This document shows, piece by piece, positions 45,153 to 55,337 of a DNA stretch of 64,000 bases. The notes under the pieces are model-generated. The model was given only the letters and a program-made list of their open reading frames with translations, had not been told where the DNA came from and did no database searches. This stretch comes from Methylomonas methanica MC09 (GTDB taxonomy: Bacteria; Pseudomonadota; Gammaproteobacteria; Methylococcales; Methylomonadaceae). The first letter of the stretch is position 1, and each line of letters opens with the position of its first letter. The translations under genes and the position numbers were made by a program. The DNA lies in assembly GCF_000214665.1 (NCBI RefSeq), contig NC_015572.1:620001-684000 (forward strand). Direction: 5' to 3'.

Positions 45153-45188
45153 GGTTATTAATTAATAGATTCTAATAAGGATAGTATT

Positions 45189-45839
45189 CTAACCAGCATC
45201 CCGGCTTAGCTCAATAGCTAATGCCCGGGCCAATGGGGCCAATAACGTTTGGGCTGCTGCTGCGAGCGATTCGCCAAAGGCAACGATGCCGTCTTCGTGA
45301 CCGAGCATGCTGAAAATGGGTAGGTTTTTCAGTTGTCCGGAACTAAAAAGCTGTTCCACTGCCTGAGTCATTTCGATGCTGCCGTAAGCGATGTCGGCTC
45401 CGGTGTATGGCAAGTCGAGCGCACGCGTGTGGTGCCAGATTTCAGGACAATGCACATGTATTACTGCTTGAGCTCCGGGTGCCAATGCATAAATGCTGGC
45501 ATGGGTTAATGCCTCGGAAGAGGGCTGGCTGGGCCCGCGCGAACGAATAGTATTTAGTTGTGCCGAAGCGGTTTCGACAATGGCAAAATGTTCGCGTTTA
45601 AGGCAAGCCAGATGCCCGGTTTGAGTGCCGGATATCAAAAAACTGTTTTGGCCGGGTATTAGCCGTTGGCTGATATTACCGTATCCGAGGCCATGATATT
45701 TTTCCGGTTTTTGCCCTATTACCCCTAATCTAAAGAACAGGCTGCGCCAGCCATTGATGAGGTCGATATCGATTGAAGGCGAAAGTGCGCCTGGATCGTG
45801 TTCAAGCCGGTATTTGATAACACCTTCTAGGTCGGACAT
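45189..45839 (-). CDS. Class II aldolase/adducin family protein
   Basis: A 216-residue class II aldolase domain. GLGYGNISQRL near 50 is the phosphate-binding loop region, HVHCPEIWHH near 125-134 has metal-binding His residues, and LGHEDGIVAFGES near 180 has the third His. Such enzymes cleave or isomerise sugar phosphates (fuculose-1-P or ribulose-5-P) or methylthioribulose-1-P; which one is unclear. Divergent from the large mechanosensitive channel gene, with about 45 bases between starts. Confidence 0.8.
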   Translation of the reverse strand: MSDLEGVIKYRLEHDPGALSPSIDIDLINGWRSLFFRLGVIGQKPEKYHGLGYGNISQRLIPGQNSFLISGTQTGHLACLKREHFAIVETASAQLNTIRSRGPSQPSSEALTHASIYALAPGAQAVIHVHCPEIWHHTRALDLPYTGADIAYGSIEMTQAVEQLFSSGQLKNLPIFSMLGHEDGIVAFGESLAAAAQTLLAPLARALAIELSRDAG

Positions 45840-45884
45840 GTTATTTTCTTTCCCATTGTTTATTTCCCCTTAAATTTTAAATAC

Positions 45885-48800
45885 ATGAGTTTTAATACTT
45901 ACAAATATGGCTTTGCGCTTGGGTTGATAGCCTTTTTTATCAGTGTAAATCCGGCTTGGGCCGGGAATCAAAAACAGCTTGTAAAAAGTATCTCGTTGGA
46001 AGAGATTCAACAGCGTATAGAGTCTATTAAAGCCAGGCAAAACCTATCGGAAGAACTAAAAAATCGCATTCTCGCCGCTTATCAGGAAAGTGAGGATAAC
46101 TTAACTCAAGTGCAGCGTCAGGAAAATCTGGCCGAAGACTTTAAGCGCTCCACGCGAAATTTACCGCTGGATTCCAAACAGTTACAGTCGCAAATCAGTG
46201 AGATCGCAAGTTTGCTGAAACAACGCAAGTCGGAAAAGCTAAGCTCGCTGCCGGTCGATGAGCTTGAACAGCGCTTGGTGCTGGAAAAAACCAAGCTCAG
46301 CGATTTGGATGCGGAAATTGCCAAAAATGAAGGGCTTATTACCGAATTGACGAATGCGCCGCAAGCCATTCGGGAAAAGACAGCGGAAATCAAAGCCAAG
46401 CAATTGGCTACTCAACAAGAACAACAGCAATTGGTCAGGAGTACGAATACTGAAAACTTGTTGGAGAAAGAGGCCCGGCAAATTCAGTTGGAAACGCGTT
46501 TGAGGTTATTCAATAGCACATTGAAAACGCTGGGGCTGGAAAGTATAAGCGACCCCTTGCAATTACAGCTGCAAAAAGACCGTACGCATCTTTTAAATTT
46601 GCAGCGCGAAAGACAGATGCTGCAAATTAGCGAATTGGAAGGCGATTTATTGGAAAGACGCCAACAGGAAATCGACAAAGAACAGCTGGAATTATTGCAA
46701 GCGGAAAAGGATGCGGAGGGCAAGAATCCTTTGATTAGGGAAGCGACCAAGGAAAACATGCATTTCAACCGGGATTTGCAGAAGGTTAATGAGAATATCG
46801 AGCGCTATCAGGCAAAAAAGAATGAGCTGGATGCCCGCTCGCAACAAATCGACAGGGATTTTCAAAGCGCCGAGCAAAAAATCACTTTGGCGGGTTTGAG
46901 TCCTGCGTTGGGGAATTTGCTTAGAGAACAGCGCCGTAACCTACCGCAACGTAAGCAATACAATAGCCTGAATGAAGAAATTCAGATGGAAATTGCCTCG
47001 GCCAGCTTGGAAATGTTCAAGCTCGATGAAGCCAAAAAGCGCTTAATGGATGTCAGTCAGGCTTTGCTTAATCGTTTGGAGCGAAAATTACCCGCCGATA
47101 TCGATCCTGCCGAGGCGTTGCGGATCAGGACCGAGCTGCGCATGTTGTTGAATGACCAGAAGGATTTAGTGGGGCGCTTGTCGTCGGCTTACAGCGAATA
47201 TGCCCGTTTATTGGGCGACGTCGATTTTGTATTGCAACAAATGCTGAACGCTGCCGATAAGTTCGGGGCTTATCTGGACGAGCGATTACTTTGGGTGCCT
47301 AGCGCGCCGGTGATTAGCCAAGCCTATTTAAGTAACATCGTGCATTCCGCCATGTGGTTTTTCGCGCCATCCCACTGGTTGCACGCGACAGAAAACCTGT
47401 TGCAAGGATTGCAGGCCTATCCGGTGTTATTGCTGGCTTTGGTCATGGCCATCGTCGTGCTGTATTGGCGTTATCGGAGAGCTCTGAAGCAGCGCCTACA
47501 GGAAACAATGAATAAATGCAATTCCAATCAATATCTGGTGAGCTTTAGCCAAACTTTAAACAGTTTGGGCATTATTTTGCTGTTGTCGATGCCGGTGGCG
47601 TTGTTAATGATATGGACTGCTTGGGTGATGACCTTGGCGACCGATGTCGATCCTTTCAGCCGCGCGGTGTCTACCGGATTGATAGCCGCCGCGGTGCCGC
47701 TGGCGATATTGCAGTTTTTTTATCGTATGCTCAAGCCGAAAGGTCTGGCGGAAATGCTGTTTCACTGGCAAAAGCGCTCTGTGCAATTGTTGTACAGTCA
47801 AATTAAATGGTCGCGTTTCGTGATTATTCCGGCGGTATTTATCATCGGCATGGCCAATACCAATCTGTTTTCGGAGCAAAGCCACGCCTTGGGCAGAACC
47901 GCGCTAATTATTTTGATGGTAACGATGTCTTATGTTTTTCATCGATATACCCATCCCTTGACCGGTTTGGCTAAATCGTTTTATGCCTATTCCAATAGCT
48001 GGCTCAGCAATTTTCGGTATGTATGGTATCTGATAGTGACTCTGGTGCCCTGGGTAGTGATTGGCTTTGCCGTGATGGGCTATTACCAAAGTGCGTTGGA
48101 GCTGGAAAGCAAGTTGATCGTTACCCTGCGGCTGGTGTTTGCCACGGCGTTATTTCACGCATTGGTGTTGCGCTGGTTGACGGTAACCAAACGCCAGCTG
48201 GCTTTGCAGAACGCGCGCCAGAAACGCAAACAAGCCGATCAGGTTAATGTCAATACCGGTGCGGAAGGCGCTTACGTGCCCGAAGAAACTCTGCTGGATC
48301 TTTCCAAAATTAATCAGCAAAGTAACAAATTACTGACCACCTCTGTAGCCATGATATTAATCGTGGGCACCTGGATGATTTGGAAGGATATTTTGCCGGC
48401 TTTTTCCATTTTCGATCGTATTGAGCTTTGGCAGTATAGCGATACGGTAGACGGCAAGGAAACGGTCTTCAAGATTACCTTGATCAATTTATTGGTCAGT
48501 TTTTTCTACATCGGTTTAACGGTGGTGTTCGTCAGTAACTTTCCCGGTCTGGTCGACTTGATGTCCGCCGGTAAGTTTTCCATGACGGCCGGTAGCCGTT
48601 ACGCACTGATTCAATTGGTGCGTTACTTATTGGTCAGTATCGCGTTTTTGGCTATTGCCAACGAGCTGGGCGGTAGTTGGTCTCAGGTGCAATGGTTGGT
48701 GGCTGCGCTTAGCGTGGGCTTGGGTTTTGGCTTGCAGGAGATTTTCGCCAACCTGGTTTCCGGGATTATTTTGTTATTCGAACGGCCTATACGGGTAGGC

Positions 48801-49271
48801 GATACCGTAACGGTAGGCGACGTCACCGGCCGTGTATGCAGAATTCAAATGCGGGCGACCCACATTATCGATTGGGATATGAAAGAACTGGTGGTGCCGA
48901 ACAAAAATATCATTACCGAGCGCTTGGTGAACTGGACTTTGACCGATACGGTCACTCGGGTTGTATTGATGATAGGCGTGGGTTATGGCAGCGATGTCGA
49001 ATTGGTGGAACGCGTGTTAAAAGAAGTGATTAACTCGGTTGAGTCGGTATTGCCGGAGCCCGAGCCTTCGATCAGTTTCATGACCTTTGGCGAAAGCTCC
49101 TTGGACTTTCGGGTGTGCGTATTTGTGCGGGAATTAGGCCAAAGGATACCGGTGATTCACGAATTGCATAAAAAGTTTTATGTGGCGCTGGGAGAACATC
49201 AGATCGAAATTCCGTTTCCGCAACGCGATATACATGTGCGTTCCGTGGCGGAAGGGGTTTTTTCCGCGTAA
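45885..49271 (+). CDS. mscK: MscK-type mechanosensitive channel
   Basis: A 1128-residue large member of the MscS family. Signal peptide to about residue 27 (NPAWAG), a long periplasmic coiled coil (about 30-440, rich in Gln/Glu/Lys), about eleven membrane helices from about 500 on, and a C-terminal MscS pore: SVGLGFGLQEIFANLVSGIILLFERPIRVGDTVTVGD near 945-980 (TM3 and beta domain). Length matches KefA/MscK (1120). Releases osmolytes on hypo-osmotic shock, gated by tension. Confidence 0.92.
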   Translation: MSFNTYKYGFALGLIAFFISVNPAWAGNQKQLVKSISLEEIQQRIESIKARQNLSEELKNRILAAYQESEDNLTQVQRQENLAEDFKRSTRNLPLDSKQLQSQISEIASLLKQRKSEKLSSLPVDELEQRLVLEKTKLSDLDAEIAKNEGLITELTNAPQAIREKTAEIKAKQLATQQEQQQLVRSTNTENLLEKEARQIQLETRLRLFNSTLKTLGLESISDPLQLQLQKDRTHLLNLQRERQMLQISELEGDLLERRQQEIDKEQLELLQAEKDAEGKNPLIREATKENMHFNRDLQKVNENIERYQAKKNELDARSQQIDRDFQSAEQKITLAGLSPALGNLLREQRRNLPQRKQYNSLNEEIQMEIASASLEMFKLDEAKKRLMDVSQALLNRLERKLPADIDPAEALRIRTELRMLLNDQKDLVGRLSSAYSEYARLLGDVDFVLQQMLNAADKFGAYLDERLLWVPSAPVISQAYLSNIVHSAMWFFAPSHWLHATENLLQGLQAYPVLLLALVMAIVVLYWRYRRALKQRLQETMNKCNSNQYLVSFSQTLNSLGIILLLSMPVALLMIWTAWVMTLATDVDPFSRAVSTGLIAAAVPLAILQFFYRMLKPKGLAEMLFHWQKRSVQLLYSQIKWSRFVIIPAVFIIGMANTNLFSEQSHALGRTALIILMVTMSYVFHRYTHPLTGLAKSFYAYSNSWLSNFRYVWYLIVTLVPWVVIGFAVMGYYQSALELESKLIVTLRLVFATALFHALVLRWLTVTKRQLALQNARQKRKQADQVNVNTGAEGAYVPEETLLDLSKINQQSNKLLTTSVAMILIVGTWMIWKDILPAFSIFDRIELWQYSDTVDGKETVFKITLINLLVSFFYIGLTVVFVSNFPGLVDLMSAGKFSMTAGSRYALIQLVRYLLVSIAFLAIANELGGSWSQVQWLVAALSVGLGFGLQEIFANLVSGIILLFERPIRVGDTVTVGDVTGRVCRIQMRATHIIDWDMKELVVPNKNIITERLVNWTLTDTVTRVVLMIGVGYGSDVELVERVLKEVINSVESVLPEPEPSISFMTFGESSLDFRVCVFVRELGQRIPVIHELHKKFYVALGEHQIEIPFPQRDIHVRSVAEGVFSA

Positions 49272-49363
49272 GTGCTCGGTTAAGTCGGCGATTTTATTAA
49301 AAAACCAATCTGTAATAAAATGTCCGGCTTTGCAATCTCTCGGTTTTAAGCCAATTTAATCCA

Positions 49364-49816
49364 ATGCGTTGTCCTTTTTGCTCAGCACAAGATACCCGGG
49401 TCATCGACACCCGTTTGGCCGATGAGGGCGATCAGGTCAAGCGCCGCCGTGAGTGCGCGGCCTGTAAAGAACGTTTTACCACTTTTGAGGTGGTGGAATT
49501 GACGCTGCCGCGTATCATCAAACGCAATGGCGCGCGTGAAGCTTTTAACGAGGCCAAGTTACGCGCCGGCATGCAGCGGGCTTTGGAGAAACGTCCGGTG
49601 AATGTCGACGCCGTGGAAGCGGCGATCAACCGCATTAAAAAAGTCTTGGTAGGTAAAGGAGAGCGGGAAATTCATGCCAACGAACTCGGCGAACTGGTGA
49701 TGAAGGAATTGAGCGCGCTGGACCATGTGGCCTTCGTGCGTTTCGCATCGGTTTATCGCAGCTTTCAGGACGTCAGCGAATTCACCGATATGATTGAACA
49801 GCTGCGTAACACATGA
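49364..49816 (+). CDS. nrdR: Transcriptional repressor NrdR
   Basis: A 150-residue repressor of ribonucleotide reductase genes. N-terminal zinc ribbon: [17 protein letters not shown] and [13 protein letters not shown] with four Cys. An ATP-cone follows ([24 protein letters not shown]). Regulation depends on ATP/dATP. Its end overlaps the ribD start by four bases, so it is the first gene of the riboflavin cluster, as often seen. Confidence 0.96.
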   Translation: MRCPFCSAQDTRVIDTRLADEGDQVKRRRECAACKERFTTFEVVELTLPRIIKRNGAREAFNEAKLRAGMQRALEKRPVNVDAVEAAINRIKKVLVGKGEREIHANELGELVMKELSALDHVAFVRFASVYRSFQDVSEFTDMIEQLRNT

Positions 49817-50901
49817 GTAGCTCGGACGCCCGCTATATGGCCAGGGCTTTAACGCTGGCGCGAAACGGTCTGTACACTACCGACCCCAATCCGCGGGTCG
49901 GTTGCGTGTTGGTCAAGGGCGGGGAAATAATTGCCGAAGGTTGGCATGCGCAAGCGGGGCAGGCCCATGCCGAAATCGATGCGCTGGCGAAACTGGCCGA
50001 TCAGAGCCTTGCACAGGGGGCAACGGCTTATGTCACCTTGGAACCCTGTAGCCATCACGGCCGTACCGGGCCCTGTTGCGATGCCTTGATTCAGGCCGGC
50101 ATCGGCCGCGTGGTGGTGGCCATGCAAGATCCCAATCCACTGGTAGCCGGAAACGGTTTGAAGAAAATGCGCGCGGCCGGCATAGAGGTCAGTTGCGGAT
50201 TATTGCAAACCGATGCCGAGCAGTTAAACCGAGGCTTTATAAAACGCATGGTAAGCGGCCTGCCTTATGTGCGCAGTAAACTGGCCATGAGCCTGGACGG
50301 CCGCACGGCGCTGGCCAACGGTGAAAGTCAATGGATTACCTCGTCGCAGGCGCGGCAAGACGTGCAAATGTTTCGGGCGGAAAGTAGCGCTATCGTTACC
50401 GGCGTCGATACCGTGCTGGCCGACGATCCGTCGTTAAACGCGCGCGTGGATTTTACCGTCAAACAGCCGGTCAGAGTGGTGTTGGATTCGAATCTGCGCA
50501 TGCCGGCGAACGCTAAAATGCTGCGACTGCCCGGCGAGACTTGGGTCATTACCTGCAGCGACGATCCGGCCAAGCAATCGCCTCTAAGGGATGCCGGTTG
50601 CAAGATTTGGCAAGTAGGCAGTCGAACGGGGCGGGTCGATTTGAGAGAGGCTTTCAGGCTTTTGGCGCAACAGCAAATCAATACAGTCTGGATCGAAGCT
50701 GGCGCCGCTTTGAACGGCGCCTTGCTGGAAACGGAATTGGTGGATGAATGGCTGCTGTACGTGGCCCCTTGCGCTTTGGGAGACCAAGCGCGCGGCTTGT
50801 TTCAGTTCCCGGAATTGCAAAGCATGGAGGCTAAAAAGCCTTTTAAATTTAACGCTGTCAGGCAGGTCGGGCCCGATCTGCGACTGACATTGTCACGATA
50901 A
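49813..50901 (+). CDS. ribD: Riboflavin biosynthesis deaminase/reductase RibD
   Basis: A 362-residue bifunctional enzyme for the second and third steps of riboflavin synthesis. N-terminal deaminase: HAEIDAL (zinc His and catalytic Glu) and [16 protein letters not shown] (zinc Cys pair) near 50-95. C-terminal reductase from about 150: [44 protein letters not shown]. Length normal. ATG overlaps the nrdR stop. Confidence 0.96.
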   Translation: MSSSDARYMARALTLARNGLYTTDPNPRVGCVLVKGGEIIAEGWHAQAGQAHAEIDALAKLADQSLAQGATAYVTLEPCSHHGRTGPCCDALIQAGIGRVVVAMQDPNPLVAGNGLKKMRAAGIEVSCGLLQTDAEQLNRGFIKRMVSGLPYVRSKLAMSLDGRTALANGESQWITSSQARQDVQMFRAESSAIVTGVDTVLADDPSLNARVDFTVKQPVRVVLDSNLRMPANAKMLRLPGETWVITCSDDPAKQSPLRDAGCKIWQVGSRTGRVDLREAFRLLAQQQINTVWIEAGAALNGALLETELVDEWLLYVAPCALGDQARGLFQFPELQSMEAKKPFKFNAVRQVGPDLRLTLSR

Positions 50902-50917
50902 CCCTCAGAGGAAAGCG

Positions 50918-51574
50918 ATGTTTACTGGCATTATCCTGGCGGTCGGCAGTATTGCCGCCATCCAGCCGCGCGGCGGCGATTGCCGCTTGAAAATCGACAC
51001 TGGTAAGTTGTCGCTGACGGATTGCGCATTGGGCGACAGTATTGCCGTCAACGGCGTGTGTTTGACGGCGGTGGAATTGGGTGCGCATTATTTCTGCGCC
51101 GACGTCTCCAATGAAACCTTGTCGCGAACTACGCTAAAAACGGCTCGCACCGGTACCGAAGTTAACCTGGAATTGGCGTTGACTCCCGCGACCCGCTTGG
51201 GTGGTCACATCGTTAGCGGGCATGTGGACGGCATCGGCAAAGTTGTGGAAAAACAGGCGGACGGTCGTTCGATTCGCTTTAAATTCAAGGCGCCGGATAC
51301 GCTGGCAAAATATATAGCCGAGAAAGGTTCGATTTGCATCAACGGCATCAGTTTAACGGTCAATACGGTCGACGGCGCTTATTTTTCCGTCAACATCGTG
51401 CCGCACACCCTGCAGGAAACTACCTTGGGCACGACCGACGTCGGCTCGGAAGTGAATCTGGAAGTGGATTTGCTGGCCCGCTACCTGGAGCGCCTGATGC
51501 AAGGCGATGCGGCGGCTCAATGCCGGGGTGGCGTGACCGAGGCCTTATTACAGCAAAGTGGTTTTATTAAATGA
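50918..51574 (+). CDS. ribE: Riboflavin synthase alpha chain
   Basis: A 218-residue riboflavin synthase with two lumazine-binding repeats: MFTGIILAVGSIAAI and IAVNGVCLTAVEL, then ATRLGGHIVSGHVDGIGKV and ICINGISLTVNTVDG. Dismutates two lumazines to riboflavin plus the pyrimidine precursor. Its stop overlaps the ribBA start by four bases. Some databases call this gene ribC. Confidence 0.95.
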   Translation: MFTGIILAVGSIAAIQPRGGDCRLKIDTGKLSLTDCALGDSIAVNGVCLTAVELGAHYFCADVSNETLSRTTLKTARTGTEVNLELALTPATRLGGHIVSGHVDGIGKVVEKQADGRSIRFKFKAPDTLAKYIAEKGSICINGISLTVNTVDGAYFSVNIVPHTLQETTLGTTDVGSEVNLEVDLLARYLERLMQGDAAAQCRGGVTEALLQQSGFIK

Positions 51575-52683
51575 ATAGCATAGAAGAGATCATCGACGAT
51601 TTGCGCCAAGGCAAAATGGTCATCATCATGGACGATGAGGATAGGGAGAACGAAGGCGATTTGTTGATGGCGGCAGCGTTTGTGCGGCCCGAAGACATCA
51701 ATTTCATGACCAAATACGGGCGCGGCCTGATTTGTTTGACACTGACCCGCGAGCGTTGCCAACAGCTGCGATTACCGTTGATGGTCAGCGACAACAAAAC
51801 GCCGTATACCACCAATTTCACGGTATCCATAGAAGCGGCGGAAGGCGTCACCACCGGCATTTCAGCTGCGGATCGGGCGTTGACCGTAAAGGCGGCGGTC
51901 GCCAAAGACGCCCAGCCAACCGACCTGGTACAGCCTGGCCATATTTTTCCAATTATGGCGCAGGCCGGAGGTGTATTGAACAGAGCCGGCCATACCGAAG
52001 CGGGGTGCGATCTGGCGCGTTTGGCCGGCGTCGAACCGGCTGCGGTGATCGTTGAGATTTTGAATGACGACGGTACCATGGCAAGACGTCCGGATTTGGA
52101 GATACTCGCCGAGCAACACGACCTTAAAATAGGTACTATTGCCGATTTGATCCATTACCGGATCAAGCACGAGAACACTTTGGAACGCATCAGCGAATGC
52201 GCTTATCCCACCGAGTTCGGCGAATTTACGCTGTATGCCTATCAGGATCACAATGACGAGAACGTGCATCTGGCGTTGGTGATGGGCGATGTCGCCGGCG
52301 ACGAACCGGTGCTGGTGAGGGTTCATGCCCGGAATTTGACCGATGATCTGTTTTTTTCTCAACGAACCGATTGCAGTTTGCCGGTGCGCGAAGCCATGAA
52401 AAGAATAGCCGAGGCCGGGTGTGGCGTGTTGGTGATCATTCGCCAGAAGGAAAATAACAAAGCCCTGGTGGAGCTGATCCATGCCTATCAAATGCAGGAT
52501 CACGGCATCAAGCACAGCCAGGATTTAAGTGCCGACGCCGATTGGCGTACCACGGGCACCGGATCGCGAATCTTGTCCGACTTGGGCGTGCGCCGCTTGA
52601 AGGTGATGGGCGCGCAGAAAAAATATATCGGTTTGTCGGGTTTCGATTTGGAAGTGGTCGAGCATGTCGACACTGCCGTTTAA
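51571..52683 (+). CDS. ribBA: DHBP synthase with C-terminal GTP cyclohydrolase II-like domain
   Basis: A 370-residue fusion. The RibB half (about 1-200) is complete: MDDEDRENEGDLLMAA, TNFTVSIEAAEGVTTGISAADRA, PGHIFPI, RAGHTEAGCDLA; it makes the four-carbon unit from ribulose-5-phosphate. The RibA-like half (about 205-370) lacks the three-Cys zinc site (no RCDCG; reads QRTDCSLP), so it probably no longer opens GTP. A separate ribA elsewhere would be required. Followed by ribH after 51 bases. Confidence 0.93.
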   Translation: MNSIEEIIDDLRQGKMVIIMDDEDRENEGDLLMAAAFVRPEDINFMTKYGRGLICLTLTRERCQQLRLPLMVSDNKTPYTTNFTVSIEAAEGVTTGISAADRALTVKAAVAKDAQPTDLVQPGHIFPIMAQAGGVLNRAGHTEAGCDLARLAGVEPAAVIVEILNDDGTMARRPDLEILAEQHDLKIGTIADLIHYRIKHENTLERISECAYPTEFGEFTLYAYQDHNDENVHLALVMGDVAGDEPVLVRVHARNLTDDLFFSQRTDCSLPVREAMKRIAEAGCGVLVIIRQKENNKALVELIHAYQMQDHGIKHSQDLSADADWRTTGTGSRILSDLGVRRLKVMGAQKKYIGLSGFDLEVVEHVDTAV

Positions 52684-52734
52684 TCGAGCCGGCAGACCAT
52701 TTAAGTCATTTAAACCATTAACGAAGGTAAACCC

Positions 52735-53211
52735 ATGACAGCAGTCACTACTCTGGAAGGTCATTTTTCCGCGCAAGGCGGCAAATTCTGTATCGTCTCT
52801 TCGCGTTTTAACAGCTTTATCGTCGAGCAGTTGGAAGGTGGCGCCATTGATGCCTTGGTGCGTCACGGAGCCGACCAAAGCGAAATCACCTTGGTGAAAG
52901 CCCCGGGTGCGTTCGAATTACCAATGGTGGTGCAACGGATTGCCGCCAGCAAAAAATTCGATGCGATTATTGCTCTCGGTGCGGTGATTCGCGGCGGTAC
53001 CCCGCATTTCGAATACGTTGCCGGCGAATGTGTGAAAGGCATTGCCCATGTGGCCTTGCAATACGATATTCCGGTCAGTTTTGGGGTATTGACCGTGGAC
53101 AGTATCGAACAAGCCATTGAGCGTGCCGGTACCAAGGCCGGCAACAAAGGCGCGGAAGCTGCTTTATCCGCCATTGAGATGGTGAGTCTGTTCAAGAATA
53201 TGGACAATTAA
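52735..53211 (+). CDS. ribH: 6,7-dimethyl-8-ribityllumazine synthase
   Basis: A 158-residue lumazine synthase. [15 protein letters not shown] at the N-terminus, [15 protein letters not shown] and [24 protein letters not shown] with the catalytic His near 88, and [24 protein letters not shown]. Joins the ribityl pyrimidine and four-carbon unit into lumazine. Last base overlaps the nusB start (TAATG). Confidence 0.97.
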   Translation: MTAVTTLEGHFSAQGGKFCIVSSRFNSFIVEQLEGGAIDALVRHGADQSEITLVKAPGAFELPMVVQRIAASKKFDAIIALGAVIRGGTPHFEYVAGECVKGIAHVALQYDIPVSFGVLTVDSIEQAIERAGTKAGNKGAEAALSAIEMVSLFKNMDN

Positions 53212-53654
53212 TGAGTCAAGCAAAAACCAATGCCCGTAAATGCGCCGTTCAAGCCTTGTACCAATGGCAAATGAGCGGCGAAAGTCTGACGCGCATCGAA
53301 AGCTATTTTCTGGAAGAACAGCATTTGAAAGGTGCGCAAAAAACCTATTTCAGCGAGTTGTTTCACGGCGTTCCCAAACAACTGGTCGACATCGATGCCG
53401 CGCTGGCGGAATTTGTCGACCGGCCGGTGGAAAAAATCGATCCTGTCGAGCGGGCCATTTTGCGCATTGGCGCCTATGAGTTGATCAATCGACTGGAGAC
53501 TCCGTACAAAGTCATCATTAACGAAGGCGTCAATTTGGCCAAGGACTTCGGCGCGGAAGGCAGCCATAAATACGTGAACGGCATACTCGATAAAGTGTCG
53601 CAAAAACACCGGGCCGTCGAAATTGCCGCCAAACGAGCCAAGTCGCAAGACTGA
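53211..53654 (+). CDS. nusB: Transcription antitermination factor NusB
   Basis: A 147-residue all-helical NusB: ARKCAVQALYQWQMSG at the N-terminus, LFHGVPKQLVDIDAAL, and VERAILRIGAYELINRLETPYKVIINEGVNLAKDFGAEGSHKYVNGILDKV. Works with NusE (S10) on boxA during rRNA transcription. It overlaps ribH and thiL by one base each, so translation is coupled. Confidence 0.97.
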   Translation: MSQAKTNARKCAVQALYQWQMSGESLTRIESYFLEEQHLKGAQKTYFSELFHGVPKQLVDIDAALAEFVDRPVEKIDPVERAILRIGAYELINRLETPYKVIINEGVNLAKDFGAEGSHKYVNGILDKVSQKHRAVEIAAKRAKSQD

Positions 53655-54589
53655 TGGCTTTGGCCGAATTCGACCTGATAAACCGCTATTTTGCGGTGCA
53701 TGCACCGCAACACCCGTTTACACGGCTGGGTATCGGCGACGATTGCGCTTTGTTGACGTTACCGGCCGATTATCAATTAGCGGTGACCACCGATACCATG
53801 GTGGAAAGCGTGCACTTCTTTGCCGACGCGGACCCTTATCTTTTAGGGCACAAGTTGCTGGCGGTCAATTTAAGCGATTTGGCGGCCATGGGGGCGGAGC
53901 CGTTTGCCGTGACTCTGGCTTTAACCTTGCCGAAAGTCGATGAAGCGTGGTTGCAAGCTTTTGCCGGGGGGTTTATCGCGTTGGCCCAACAGCATCGCGT
54001 CGATCTCATAGGCGGCGACACCACCTCTGGGCCCTTGACCTTAACGGTGCAAGCCATGGGGGCTGTGCCCGAAGGGCGGGCTCTGTTGCGTTCCAACGCG
54101 AAAGTCGGCGACCTGATTTTTGTGACCGGCCAATTGGGTAACGCCGGTTTGGGTTTGAAAATCAAACAAGGCTATCGCTGCGATGATCCGGTTCTGCCGT
54201 TAAGTTGTTTTAACCAACCCCAACCTCGCATTGCCGAAGGTAAGTTATTGCGAAATTTGGCTCATGCCTGCATCGATATTTCCGATGGTTTGGCGGCCGA
54301 TTTGGGGCATATTCTGGCGCAAAGCCAAGTTGGCGCCTATCTGGATTGGGAGCGGCTGCCTTTGTCTGTTCAGGTACGGCAATACATTGATAAGACCGGG
54401 GATTGGCAAATGCCGCTCACGGCAGGGGACGATTACGAATTGTGTTTTACCATTCCAGCCGGGTCGGTTCCCAATTTACCCGAGGGCTGCCACTATGTGG
54501 GGGTGATTGAGGTGGAACCGGGCTTGCGTCTGTCCCGGGCCGGCAAAATCGAAACATTCGAGGCGAAGGGTTTTGAGCATTTTTCTTAG
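53654..54589 (+). CDS. thiL: Thiamine-monophosphate kinase
   Basis: A 311-residue AIR-synthase-family kinase giving thiamine diphosphate from the monophosphate. Begins with FDLINRYF, then GIGDDCALL, VTTDTMVESVHF, NLSDLAAMGAEP and DLIGGDTTSGPL, and finally CIDISDGLAADLGHI and TAGDDYEL. Active-site Asp residues are kept. Conserved nusB-thiL-pgpA order. Confidence 0.95.
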   Translation: MALAEFDLINRYFAVHAPQHPFTRLGIGDDCALLTLPADYQLAVTTDTMVESVHFFADADPYLLGHKLLAVNLSDLAAMGAEPFAVTLALTLPKVDEAWLQAFAGGFIALAQQHRVDLIGGDTTSGPLTLTVQAMGAVPEGRALLRSNAKVGDLIFVTGQLGNAGLGLKIKQGYRCDDPVLPLSCFNQPQPRIAEGKLLRNLAHACIDISDGLAADLGHILAQSQVGAYLDWERLPLSVQVRQYIDKTGDWQMPLTAGDDYELCFTIPAGSVPNLPEGCHYVGVIEVEPGLRLSRAGKIETFEAKGFEHFS

Positions 54590-55070
54590 AGATTACTACG
54601 GCAATGCCCGTTTGAGCGCTGCACAAATCATCAAGGACCCGGTTTTGTTGCTGGCGTTTGGCTTTGGTTCCGGCTTGAGCAAAAAAATGCCGGGTACCAT
54701 GGGCACGCTTGCGGCCGTACCCATCTATCTGCTGTTGATACAAGGCCCCGGTTGGGTTTATGTCGCGGTTACGATAATCAGCCTATTGGCCGGCATATCG
54801 ATTTGCGATAAGGCCGCGCAGAAGCTGCAGGTGCATGATTACGGCGGCATTGTGTGGGATGAAATTGCCGGTTTTTTAATTACTATGTGCTGGTTGCCTT
54901 TTTCCTGGCAAAGTTTGCTGGCTGGCTTCGCGTTGTTCAGATTCTTCGACATTGTCAAACCCTGGCCGATCAAATGGCTGGATCGGCATGTCGAGGGTGG
55001 ATTTGGCATTATGTTGGACGATGTGGTAGCGGCTTTGTTTGCGGCGGCCGTCATGCGGATTTGGTTTTAA
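54573..55070 (+). CDS. pgpA: Phosphatidylglycerophosphatase A
   Basis: 165 residues from a TTG at 54573 (GAAGGG ribosome binding site just upstream), overlapping the thiL stop; no ATG fits better. PgpA motifs: FGFGSGLSKKMPGTMGTLAAVP, VHDYGGIVWDEIAGFLIT, and ALFRFFDIVKPWPIKWLDRHVEGGFGIMLDDVVAA, which match E. coli PgpA closely. Membrane protein that removes phosphate from phosphatidylglycerophosphate to make phosphatidylglycerol. Confidence 0.93.
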   Translation: MSIFLRDYYGNARLSAAQIIKDPVLLLAFGFGSGLSKKMPGTMGTLAAVPIYLLLIQGPGWVYVAVTIISLLAGISICDKAAQKLQVHDYGGIVWDEIAGFLITMCWLPFSWQSLLAGFALFRFFDIVKPWPIKWLDRHVEGGFGIMLDDVVAALFAAAVMRIWF

Positions 55071-55337
55071 CAGGCGCTTATTAGCGGCGTACTAAGCCTG
55101 TTCCCTCTCAATGTCCCGTTAATTGTAAAGAAGTAGGTAAATCGGTCAATGTCAAAAAAATTTGAATTATCTCAAGTTTTTCTGGTAATTGCCTTGATTG
55201 ATTGTGCTTTTTGATGTTTGACCTGCTCTCCGGTTAGCGGATAGAATCCGAGTGCCCTGTTTCGATTCGGGGTTGCGGTTTTGTACAGGGATGTCGTTAT
55301 CAAATAATAAGCATAATTAACCGGAGGAAGAATTCAT

